64,000 nt of DNA. It comes from Thiomicrospira cyclica ALM1. Its GTDB lineage: Bacteria; Pseudomonadota; Gammaproteobacteria; Thiomicrospirales; Thiomicrospiraceae. Positions within the stretch are counted from its first letter, which is position 1, and the number at the start of each line of letters is the position of its first letter. Shown here in pieces: positions 49,384 to 56,113 of the stretch. A program made the translations under genes and the position numbers. The notes beneath the pieces were generated by a model. The model saw only the letters and a program-made list of their open reading frames with translations. It did not search any database and was not told the origin of the DNA. The stretch lies in the NCBI RefSeq assembly GCF_000214825.1, contig NC_015581.1, positions 868,001 through 932,000 on the forward strand, given 5' to 3'.

Positions 49384-50229
49384 GTGGATAGCTGGAACGA
49401 TCCGGCGGCTTTTGATGACCTACCACCAGGTGAAACTATTGCGCCTGGTGGATACGTCAAAACCCAACCCAAGCTTACACAATCCCGGCGCTTTGAGTTA
49501 ATCAGCTTTTGCATGGCAAAGCCTATGGTGAACGATAAGCGGCTAATAGATGCGTTTTTATTGACCTTTATTGATGTAGAAACAGGCGAAGAAGCAAAAA
49601 GCTATTTTCGTATAGATCACTTCACTAAGGAAAAGACAGGGCGCAAGCTAGCATTTATCAAACCAGAATCAGACCTTGCAAAGCTTCACAGATTAGCTAC
49701 AGGCGAATATAAACCTAATAGATACCGCAAAGCCAACGGCATACCTAAAGACCTCATAGGGCTTGTATTTGAAGCTTCTAAGGTTAAGTACGCCCAACAT
49801 GGCAAACATTCAGAAACTAGCAGGCAAGAAATGTATTTAAAAATCTCATCAAGCGACATCAAGCCATTAACGATTAATCAATCGGAATTATGGACTAATA
49901 CAGGAGCTTTAAAAGGTCGTGGTGCTGGCATACCGAAGCCCAAAAAACGGAACAAAAACGGAACGCAAACGGAACAAAAACGGAACGAAAACGGAACGCA
50001 AAAAAACGCGCAAACTACTATAAACACTCTACCTCAAGCTATGAATGAATCCGAGGTTAGAGGCTTAAGAGAGAGAGGTCTAATAGAACCCCTTGTAAGC
50101 CCTATTAATAAAGAAATAAGAGAACAGTCTTTTCAAATCACAAATGAATTAGGCGGTTATGACTTTGAGCGCAAGCCAGGCGAAACGCTAGACCAATTTA
50201 ATGATCGTGTTCTCGATGCAACTTTTTAA
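49384..50229 (+). CDS. Iteron-bearing island protein, possible replication initiator
   Basis: 281 residues from a GTG start. Residues 30-165 form a globular domain ('FELISFCMAKPMVNDKRLID', 'SYFRIDHFTKEKTGRKLAF'), not recognised. Residues about 185-207 are a low-complexity Lys/Asn/Gly/Thr linker produced by five 11-bp DNA repeats; the C-terminal 60 residues are acidic. Initiator genes that contain their own origin repeats are known from lambdoid phages (gene O). The similarity here is architectural only; no sequence relation to O is claimed. It is the largest unassigned protein of the island and the best candidate for replication. Confidence 0.6.
   Translation: MDSWNDPAAFDDLPPGETIAPGGYVKTQPKLTQSRRFELISFCMAKPMVNDKRLIDAFLLTFIDVETGEEAKSYFRIDHFTKEKTGRKLAFIKPESDLAKLHRLATGEYKPNRYRKANGIPKDLIGLVFEASKVKYAQHGKHSETSRQEMYLKISSSDIKPLTINQSELWTNTGALKGRGAGIPKPKKRNKNGTQTEQKRNENGTQKNAQTTINTLPQAMNESEVRGLRERGLIEPLVSPINKEIREQSFQITNELGGYDFERKPGETLDQFNDRVLDATF
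49943..49997 (+). repeat. Five 11-bp direct repeats (iteron-like)
   Basis: AACGGAAC recurs at 49946, 49957, 49968, 49979 and 49990, exactly 11 bp apart, each preceded by A/C-rich spacer (AAA or GCA). A period of 11 is not a multiple of three, so the repeat is not conserved as protein and is more likely selected as DNA, with every box on the same helix face. Probable binding array for an initiator. Confidence 0.8.
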
Positions 50230-50264
50230 TAACGAACTGAACCACAACCAGAGAGGTATTTAAT

Positions 50265-50468
50265 ATGCAAACGTATCAGCCAATAGAAAAAACCCATATT
50301 ACCAATGAGCAAGCCATAGACGATGTATTTGAGATCATGGATATGGTCGAGTTAGGCCGCCTAAAGTTTCAGTATGAAGAAGAAATTCAAGTCTTATGGG
50401 ATTTATGCCAATACGTCATGAGCAAAGTAGACGAAGAAACAGGCCAGCCTAATACTGTTAATGTTTAA
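50265..50468 (+). CDS. Small acidic island protein
   Basis: 67 residues, strongly acidic ('AIDDVFEIMDMVELGRL', 'YEEEIQVLWDLCQYVMSKVD'), likely helical. GAGAGG lies 8 nt before the ATG. No family is recognised. Acidic proteins of this size in phages are often inhibitors or anti-repressors, but nothing here proves it. Confidence 0.55.
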   Translation: MQTYQPIEKTHITNEQAIDDVFEIMDMVELGRLKFQYEEEIQVLWDLCQYVMSKVDEETGQPNTVNV

Positions 50469-50485
50469 AAGCGGGGTTAAACAAT

Positions 50486-50863
50486 ATGAGAATGACAAAA
50501 CGAAAAAAGGCTATTCTTGAATTGCTGTCTATCACGGATAAGGAACATTTATTTTTTACGATTGGCAATACAGGCCTATTCACCTTTTCATGTATTTACG
50601 AATCTGTATATAAAGATGGTGCTAATTCTCAAAGCAAAATAGTTAGCCTTTACCGGACACTAAGAACAATGGTTAAAGATGGCCTGCTCATTGAGCGCAA
50701 AGAGTTAATTGAGGGCACTATGGGCGGTATGAACTATTGGCAGAAAAGTTGGCACATACCAAGCAAAATAGATTTTGACCTTAAGGTGATTAAGGATTGG
50801 GAAGCCGGGCTAGAGGAACGCTCAGAAAAGGCTTGGGATAACATTCTAAAAAATTTACTATGA
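50486..50863 (+). CDS. Winged-helix-like island protein
   Basis: 125 residues. 'SKIVSLYRTLRTMVKDGLLIERK' has the shape of a winged-helix recognition helix and wing, as in small transcription regulators that read 'long/short' repeats. It is the last gene before a terminator and the 560-bp regulatory region in front of the terminase genes, so it may regulate that operon. Two in-frame starts (50486, 50492) are possible. Confidence 0.6.
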   Translation: MRMTKRKKAILELLSITDKEHLFFTIGNTGLFTFSCIYESVYKDGANSQSKIVSLYRTLRTMVKDGLLIERKELIEGTMGGMNYWQKSWHIPSKIDFDLKVIKDWEAGLEERSEKAWDNILKNLL

Positions 50864-50902
50864 CAACTCAGCTCATAGAATCACTAGGCCTGAACACCTA
50901 AG

Positions 50903-50922
50903 CCCCTTAATTGGGGTTTTTT
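50903..50922 (+). terminator. Short terminator at the end of the island early genes
   Basis: CCCC (50903-50906) and GGGG (50913-50916) with a TTAATT loop, followed by T6; weak 4-bp GC stem, extendable by A-T pairs. Confidence 0.6.
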
Positions 50923-51181
50923 GTTATCCGCTACCACAAAGCTATGGAAGTTAAATATTGTTTCAGCCTTTCAAATGCCAAAAGTTTAAGCTTTAATGTT
51001 TTGCGTGTTATCAGTAAAACCTAAATGGCTAACCAGAATAAGTGAACTATGCCCAAACTGGACAGCGTGAGGTTATGCCTAAATTGGACAAAACCAACAG
51101 ATTATGGGCTTGATAAAATTATTAGCCAATCAAATCAATAGCTTAGAACTTGATTCATCATTAAAAGCAAGGTAAAAACGG

Positions 51182-51200
51182 TTGTATAAATTTTATACAA
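51182..51200. promoter_or_regulatory. 19-bp palindromic operator candidate
   Basis: TTGTATAAA (51182-51190), one central T, TTTATACAA (51192-51200): perfect 9-bp arms. The form fits a dimeric repressor site. It lies 170 bp upstream of the terminase promoter. Confidence 0.6.
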
Positions 51201-51369
51201 AATTCACGACCTAAAAAAACCCCTACCCAAAAGCAAAAGATACTTAATCCCCTGGTAAGCCTTATTTTATGCACCTCAAGCAACTTGTATGCAATCTAGT
51301 ATGCAATACAGACTATTTCAGAATACTACAGAATACACTTAAGCCATTGAATTTATTAGTTATTTGTTG

Positions 51370-51397
51370 TTGATTAGTCGCTAGATAGAGGTATAAT
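51370..51397 (+). promoter_or_regulatory. Sigma-70-type promoter of the terminase operon
   Basis: TTGATT (51370-51375), 16-bp gap, perfect TATAAT (51392-51397), 27 bp before the small-terminase start codon. Direct CAGAATAC repeats lie 34-51 bp upstream of the -35 box, the right place for an activator. Confidence 0.75.
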
Positions 51398-51423
51398 AGA
51401 CCTAGTTTATAACCCTATTAGGA

Positions 51424-51792
51424 ATGCTTATGCACGGCAGTTACCAGCGCATACCAATCAAATTTACTGAGAACTGGTTAGAGGGCTTAGACGGCCGAAC
51501 CGGGGTAGCCCGTGATTTAAAGGAACGCTATAAGGAACTAACAGACGATTTAGGCGGCTTTAAGAATCTGAGTTATCAGCAACGCGCCCTATGCAGTCGT
51601 GCTTTGTTTATCGAGTACAACTTGAAAAAACAAGAAGAAGACATGGCACTCGGAAAAGATTTTGACCCCGGCGTATATGCTCAATCGGTTAATACATTAA
51701 TCGGACTATTCAGAATGCTAGGCATTGAGCGCAAAAAACAAGAAGCAATAACCCTAAACGATTTTATAGAATCGAAGTCTAAAGGCGCTTGA
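51424..51792 (+). CDS. Small terminase subunit (TerS)-like protein
   Basis: 122 residues. The position 1 bp before terL and the mostly helical, charged composition ('VARDLKERYKELTDDLGGF', 'ALFIEYNLKKQEEDMALG', 'VNTLIGLFRMLGIERKKQEA') fit the small terminase or its N-terminally reduced form, which recognises the DNA packaging site. No clear HTH is seen at the N-terminus, so sequence recognition by it is uncertain. An alternative ATG lies at 51430. Identification is mainly by context. Confidence 0.7.
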   Translation: MLMHGSYQRIPIKFTENWLEGLDGRTGVARDLKERYKELTDDLGGFKNLSYQQRALCSRALFIEYNLKKQEEDMALGKDFDPGVYAQSVNTLIGLFRMLGIERKKQEAITLNDFIESKSKGA

Positions 51793-51793
51793 G

Positions 51794-53191
51794 ATGGTGA
51801 CAATTCGCGACCTAATGAATGACCCTCAGCTATTCGGTGAAACCTTTGCGGGTGACACCTGGAACGCCTGGAGAGCATTATTAAGCGGTTTTTATGGCCT
51901 ACCTTTAACCGATAAAGAAGCGGATACATTCAAACAACTAACAGGCCGCGACAGCCTACCAGATGCCCCACATGATGAGTTATGGCTAGTTGTTGGCAGA
52001 CGTGGCGGCAAAACCAATATAAGCGCCTTACTAGCCATTTATGAAGCCCTATTTAACAACCATAAAGAGAAACTAGCACCGGGTGAAATAGCAACCGTTA
52101 TGCTCATTGCGGCTGACCGTAAGCAGGCCAGATCAGCTTTTAGATACATTAGCGGCCTATTGAATGGTAACCCGATGCTTAAAAGCTTAATTATTCGTGA
52201 GGATAAAGAAAGCATAGAGTTAAGCAACCGATGTGCTATAGAAGTTGGCACGGCTAGCTTTAGGTCTGTTCGTGGTTATTCCGTGCCTTGTATCATTGCT
52301 GATGAAATCGCCTTTTGGAGATCAGAGGATTCAGCTAATCCAGACTTTGAAGTCTTAAACGCCTTACGCCCGGCAATGGCCACGCTTAACGGCAAGCTTA
52401 TTGCACTGAGTAGCCCATACAGCAGACGCGGCGCATTATGGGAGCATTACAAGCGTTATTTTGCTCAAGATGATAAAGAAATCCTAGTCGCTCAAGCACC
52501 TAGCCGAACCATGAACCCGGCACTATCAGAGAAGCTTATAGAAAAGGCCATGCAACGCGACCCAAGCGCGGCTAAAGCTGAGTACCTAGCCCAATTTAGA
52601 ACCGACATAGAAACCTTTATAAGCCGCGAATCAATCGAGAATTGCACCGTTCCGAACCGCCTAGAGTTGCCACCGATAAACGGCGTTAATTACTCAGCAT
52701 TTACAGACCCAAGCGGCGGCTCAAAAGATGCCTGGACTTTGGCCATCACACACCGAGAGAATGAAACGGTTGTGCTTGATGCGGTGCGATCCGTTAAGCC
52801 ACCGTTTAGCCCTGATGCGGTTGTTAAAGACTTTGCAGAACTATTGCACCTATACCGCATTAAGTCGGTGACAGGCGACCGCTACGGTGGAGAATTCCCG
52901 CGTGAATTATTTAGAAATAGCGGTATTGAGTACCTAATAAGCGACCGACCTAGAAGCGACCTATACCGCGACACCTTACCCTTAATTAATTCGTGCCGGG
53001 TGGAGTTGTTAGACCTACCCGACATAATCAACCAGTTTACGACATTAGAGCGTAAAACCAGCCGGGGCGGTCGTGATTCCATAGACCATGCACCCGGCGC
53101 ACATGATGACCTAGTGAACTCAATAGCAGGCGCTATCATCAACACTAAAAAGAGCCGTGGTTATGACTTAGCCGCGTTAAACGAATGGTAA
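51794..53191 (+). CDS. terL: Phage terminase large subunit (ATPase-nuclease)
   Basis: 465 residues, full length. ATPase domain: Walker A-like 'GRRGGKT' (68-74), Walker B 'IIADE' (167-171) and coupling motif 'LIALSSPYS' (202-210). RNase H-like nuclease: D305 ('FTDPSGGSKD'), D362 ('VTGDRYGGEF') and 'GAHDDLVNS' (435-443). All catalytic residues of both domains are retained, so the motor is probably functional. It is the only phage structural-assembly class gene in the island besides TerS. It is 1 bp after TerS and 22 bp before the coiled-coil gene. Confidence 0.92.
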   Translation: MVTIRDLMNDPQLFGETFAGDTWNAWRALLSGFYGLPLTDKEADTFKQLTGRDSLPDAPHDELWLVVGRRGGKTNISALLAIYEALFNNHKEKLAPGEIATVMLIAADRKQARSAFRYISGLLNGNPMLKSLIIREDKESIELSNRCAIEVGTASFRSVRGYSVPCIIADEIAFWRSEDSANPDFEVLNALRPAMATLNGKLIALSSPYSRRGALWEHYKRYFAQDDKEILVAQAPSRTMNPALSEKLIEKAMQRDPSAAKAEYLAQFRTDIETFISRESIENCTVPNRLELPPINGVNYSAFTDPSGGSKDAWTLAITHRENETVVLDAVRSVKPPFSPDAVVKDFAELLHLYRIKSVTGDRYGGEFPRELFRNSGIEYLISDRPRSDLYRDTLPLINSCRVELLDLPDIINQFTTLERKTSRGGRDSIDHAPGAHDDLVNSIAGAIINTKKSRGYDLAALNEW

Positions 53192-53213
53192 AAATAAGAG
53201 GTTTTAATCCATT

Positions 53214-53720
53214 ATGAGCATGGTATCAGTTGCACAAATTCAAGAACAGATTGAAGACACACAAGAACACCTAGCCGGGCTAAATGACCAATGGCAGGCC
53301 AACTTGCAAAACGAATCAAAGCTTGATGTTATCGAGCAAGAAACCGAGCAGGCAGAGCGCAAATTATCCCGCCTTACTGCACAGCTTGAACTCGCAAAAG
53401 AGCAGGAAGAAGAAGCCAAAGCCCAACGCGAACAAGTCGAAGCCGAAAAAGCCTACAAGCTAGCTAAGAAGCTGGAAAAGGAATACATAGATTTTGTTAA
53501 TAAAGTGGCCAGTGACTTTGAGCAATTGCAAAAGGGCTTTGAGTTTGAGAAGAAGTTACACCAATGGCGGCTTGCACATAACACGGCTAAAGGCGGCGGG
53601 TTTAATCCCACACGCGGCTATGATGCACCTGTTAAGAAAGCATTTGAACAGATGGCCTTAATCAAAAACAAACTTGCTCACATTTCATCAACTGTAAGCA
53701 ACCCTTACACCTGGAAGTAA
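53214..53720 (+). CDS. Coiled-coil island protein downstream of TerL
   Basis: 168 residues. Residues 5-105 are a long charged coiled coil rich in Q, E, K and A; residues 105-168 form a second basic helical part ('EFEKKLHQWRLAHN') and a Gly-rich turn 'TAKGGGFNPTRGYD'. Not recognised. Its place after terL suggests a role in packaging or capsid redirection, for instance as a scaffold- or adaptor-like protein, but sequence does not show this. Last gene of the island. Confidence 0.6.
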   Translation: MSMVSVAQIQEQIEDTQEHLAGLNDQWQANLQNESKLDVIEQETEQAERKLSRLTAQLELAKEQEEEAKAQREQVEAEKAYKLAKKLEKEYIDFVNKVASDFEQLQKGFEFEKKLHQWRLAHNTAKGGGFNPTRGYDAPVKKAFEQMALIKNKLAHISSTVSNPYTWK

Positions 53721-53971
53721 TCCCGCCTTATAACCCTGCTTTTTGATAAGTGGGGTTAATCAAAAATAATCAATATTTGTATGCAGTCTGTATGCACCCA
53801 CCTTTATAACCTATTGATTTTATTAAGCCGAAAAATTGCAAACTTTTGCACCTAGTATGCACTTGGTATGCAGTTAATTTATACAGAAATCCCTTGCGAA
53901 TGCTTGTATTGTGGGGCGTGTTGATATAATATGCACCTACTTACGGCTACATAGGCTAGCGTGTAACTCAA
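53721..53971 (+). promoter_or_regulatory. attR arm region with two GTATGCA pairs
   Basis: No gene. GTATGCA occurs at 53779 and 53790 and again at 53855 and 53866, each pair 11 bp apart; a partial TATGCAC box follows near 53930. The rest is A+T rich. These are the best candidates for integrase arm-type sites on the right side. Confidence 0.65.
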
Positions 53972-54028
53972 ACTTAAAATCCCTCGCCAGAAGTGGCGTG
54001 CCGGTTCGACTCCGGCCCTGGGCACCAT
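53972..54028 (+). repeat. attR: displaced 3' half of the original tRNA-Leu
   Basis: Core ACTTAAAATCCCTCGCC then 40 bp ending GGGCACCAT. It contains variable arm, T arm and CCA but no 5' half, so it is not a functional tRNA. Four bases differ from attL, all compatible with tRNA pairing. Confidence 0.88.
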
Positions 54029-54069
54029 CATTACTCTAGTTTATCTCTAACTTAAAATTTCTCCATCAT

Positions 54070-54474
54070 TTGTGCTACCAAATCAAAACTCAACTGCAAA
54101 ACACCGTGACCACTCCTGAAGAGTTAATGCGTTCACGCTATGCCGCGTTTGAGCGTAAGGACTTTGCTTATTTGGCTTTAACAGAAACTAATCCTGAGCC
54201 GATGGATGAAGCCACCCAGGCCTGGTTGCGCGGGTTAATTTGGTGTCGGTTGGAAATTGTGAGTGCACAGGGGCATCAGGTCGAATTTAAAGCCTATCAT
54301 TTAGAGCAGGGCGTGCCGTATTGTCTGCATGAACGCAGTGAGTTTGTGCAAAATGCGCAAGGGCAGTGGCTGTATGACAAGGGTGAAGTGAATCGCTATA
54401 AAATGAACTTGGGTCGCAATGATTCGTGTCTTTGTGATTCGGGTAAAAAATTTAAAAAATGTTGTGGGCTGTAA
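54070..54474 (+). CDS. YchJ-family SEC-C protein, N-terminally short
   Basis: 134 residues from a TTG start. The central NTF2-like part ('TTPEELMRSRYAAFERKDFAYL') and the C-terminal SEC-C zinc motif ('GRNDSCLCDSGKKFKKCCG') are present. YchJ-type proteins normally begin with another CPCGSG zinc motif just before 'EELMRSRY'; here it is absent and the frame opens 42 bp after attR. Either the gene lost its start at the tRNA end or translation begins at the ATG at 54127. No good ribosome binding site precedes the TTG. Confidence 0.65.
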   Translation: MCYQIKTQLQNTVTTPEELMRSRYAAFERKDFAYLALTETNPEPMDEATQAWLRGLIWCRLEIVSAQGHQVEFKAYHLEQGVPYCLHERSEFVQNAQGQWLYDKGEVNRYKMNLGRNDSCLCDSGKKFKKCCGL

Positions 54475-54571
54475 AGTTTTAATAGCTCCTATGGTCTTGG
54501 CTATTACGGTATAAATTTTGCTTGTTATTAACTGATAATTTACTATAAGCCCTTTTAAGCAGGCCAAAACC

Positions 54572-55801
54572 ATGTTGCAAGAAAATCTACAAAACTTGTT
54601 AACTCGTGCCCAGGCGTCACAACAATTAGCCTTGTCTTTTTTGTTTTCGAGCATGGAAATCGTTCGGCCATTGCGTAAATTGGTACACGCACTTCAGCTC
54701 GAAAGAGGGTCAAACAGTTTGCTGTTGGTTGATCCACAAAACATACTCTATGCGTCAAGGGTTGATGCCTATCGAAAGCAGTTTGCTGACGATCAAATGC
54801 GGTTTTTGCAAGCCGTTGAGGTTTGGCAGGCGCAGATGGAGCAACACGCACTACCCAGCAGTGTCTATATTAAATTAGCGCATTTTTTGGAAACATTAAA
54901 TCATCTGGTCAATTTGCGAGAACAGATTGATACGCGTGAGATCAAAACTGATCAAGCCATTGATGATTTTTCTAGCATTATTGCGTCAGCGCTTGCTTTT
55001 GTGTTTGAACTGGCAGAGCAGGCACTGGATGCTGATATTGCCCGTGGTATGTTGGCTTTATTTAATTTTATGCAGGCCAAGGAGTTGGCAGGGCAAGAGC
55101 GGGCCTTGGGAGTGGTAGTTCTCGGTTCGCGTGCCAGAACCCAAAGCGCTCAACTTACAGCGGCCTTGAAGACAAGAATTGATCAACAATGGCAAGCCTT
55201 TCAGTTAGTGCGTAGCTTTGCCACCGATGCTCAAATAGCGCAGCTTGAACAACTTAAGCAACAGCCTTACCGAGCGCATCTTGAACAATGGCGGGATCGA
55301 GTTAGCGCGTCTACTCATAATAGCGCCCATAATAGTTTAGCACTGGCCGAAGGCTGGTTTGATTTGATGACTCAACGTATTGATGGCTTTCAAGCGTTAG
55401 AAGACGACCTGATTAGTTATTTGCAAATTATCTGTGCCAAAAAAATGGCAGCCGATGAGGCCTTCGGGAGTGCCAGTACAACAAGTAATCATCTTAGCGG
55501 TCTAGATTCACAACTAAAGCAACAGGTGGATGAGCGGGTCATGCGGGTGAGGGGTGTTTCTCGCTTGTTACTTGAACAACTTCATGAACAAGCGGTTCAA
55601 TTGGGTGCCGTAGAAGCCGAGTTGATGTTGGCAAAACAAACTTTGCTTGATCGACGTTTTATTGAGCGTGCAAAAGCCTTGTTAATGATTAAAAAACATA
55701 TTACCGAAGAGCAAGCGCATCAATTTATGCGTAATCAAGCAATGAAGAGTGGTTTAAAGATGGTTGATCTTGCCAAGCAATTGTTACAGCAGCTCGTCTA
55801 A
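54572..55801 (+). CDS. nasR: Nitrate-responsive antiterminator with NIT and ANTAR domains (NasR type)
   Basis: 409 residues. A NIT sensor domain (about 30-300; helical, with 'LVHALQLERGSNSLLL' and 'LGSRARTQSAQ') is followed by a C-terminal ANTAR RNA-binding domain (about 345-405: 'AKQTLLDRRFIERAKALLMIKK', 'ITEEQAHQFMRNQAM'). In Klebsiella, NasR binds nitrate or nitrite and then a leader RNA hairpin to prevent termination in the nas operon. Two matching leaders lie downstream (56034 and 59532). No membrane segment, so it senses cytoplasmic nitrate. Confidence 0.93.
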   Translation: MLQENLQNLLTRAQASQQLALSFLFSSMEIVRPLRKLVHALQLERGSNSLLLVDPQNILYASRVDAYRKQFADDQMRFLQAVEVWQAQMEQHALPSSVYIKLAHFLETLNHLVNLREQIDTREIKTDQAIDDFSSIIASALAFVFELAEQALDADIARGMLALFNFMQAKELAGQERALGVVVLGSRARTQSAQLTAALKTRIDQQWQAFQLVRSFATDAQIAQLEQLKQQPYRAHLEQWRDRVSASTHNSAHNSLALAEGWFDLMTQRIDGFQALEDDLISYLQIICAKKMAADEAFGSASTTSNHLSGLDSQLKQQVDERVMRVRGVSRLLLEQLHEQAVQLGAVEAELMLAKQTLLDRRFIERAKALLMIKKHITEEQAHQFMRNQAMKSGLKMVDLAKQLLQQLV

Positions 55802-56113
55802 CTGCCATATTGGCTAATTAAAATACGTTCAAAAGTGGTGCATTATTGCGATTATGGTGCAATAATTCTGTTATTTTTCTATATTCATCCACTTTGACAG
55901 ACGTCCTTTAATTTGAAATAGAATTAAAATCATGGGCTTATAGGATTTTATAGATTTTTATTTTAAATTTGTAAAATTGGCATGAAATGTGTTTAAATTT
56001 CAGTAGCTATTGATTCTACAATAGAATATTTCTGGACAAAGGCGTCCATTCTTCTCAGCTCTAGCTGGGAGGAATGGGCGTTTTTTTTTGCCTCAACCTT
56101 GGAGACGATTGAC
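55802..56113 (+). promoter_or_regulatory. Control region of the nitrate transporter operon
   Basis: Holds two TGGTGCA boxes (55836 and 55855), which resemble NtrC half-sites, 120-140 bp upstream of a degenerate sigma-54 element TTGGCATGAAATGTGTT (55977-55993; GG at -24 intact, GT instead of GC at -12). A possible sigma-70 -35 TTGACA lies near 55895. The antiterminator leader follows. No gene is seen. Confidence 0.6.
56007..56089 (+). promoter_or_regulatory. ANTAR-type antitermination leader 1 (before nrtA)
   Basis: Hairpin GGAC-AAAGGC-GTCC (56034-56047) has a six-base loop with A1 and G4, the ANTAR consensus. Its 3' arm is also the 5' arm of a terminator: 56043-56060 pairs with 56063-56080 (18 positions with G-U pairs), then T9. 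The two structures exclude each other. An upstream hairpin CTATTG-ATTCTA-CAATAG (56007-56024) also has six loop bases but lacks G4. Confidence 0.85.

Larger units (their letters stand above)
50923..51423 (+). promoter_or_regulatory. 500-bp non-coding control region before the terminase operon
   Basis: No credible gene. It holds, in order: two 16-bp direct repeats ATGCCCAAACTGGACA (51049) and ATGCCTAAATTGGACA (51075), 26 bp apart; a 19-bp palindrome TTGTATAAA-T-TTTATACAA (51182-51200); a GTATGCA pair (51287 and 51299, 12 bp apart); tandem CAGAATAC (51319 and 51329, 10 bp apart); and a promoter (51370-51397). The stretch is A+T rich. It could contain the packaging (cos/pac) site, since such sites usually lie near the small terminase gene. 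Confidence 0.7.
46619..54028 (+). mobile_element. 7.4 kb integrated island with terminase genes (putative phage satellite)
   Basis: Bounded by a 17-bp exact direct repeat (ACTTAAAATCCCTCGCC at 46619-46635 and 53972-53988) extended by 40 bp with four mismatches. Contents in order: tyrosine integrase, HTH proteins, an excisionase-like protein, an iteron-bearing gene, a winged-helix protein, small and large terminase subunits, and a coiled-coil protein. All genes face away from the target tRNA. There is no portal, capsid, protease, tail, lysis, resistance, restriction or conjugation gene. This composition fits a satellite packaged in a helper's virion, resembling in outline the small marine terminase-carrying integrative elements and PICI-like islands. 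Size, content and single orientation are seen; helper dependence is inferred. Confidence 0.85.

Noticed and set aside
51049..51090. The 16-bp direct repeats as insertion sequence ends
   Set aside because: They are in the same orientation, 26 bp apart, with no transposase fragment around them. Kept only as regulatory repeats.
46619..54028. Island as a decayed prophage
   Set aside because: Its genes are tightly packed with intact overlaps, TerL keeps every catalytic residue, and no virion gene fragments are seen. It remains possible but is less likely.
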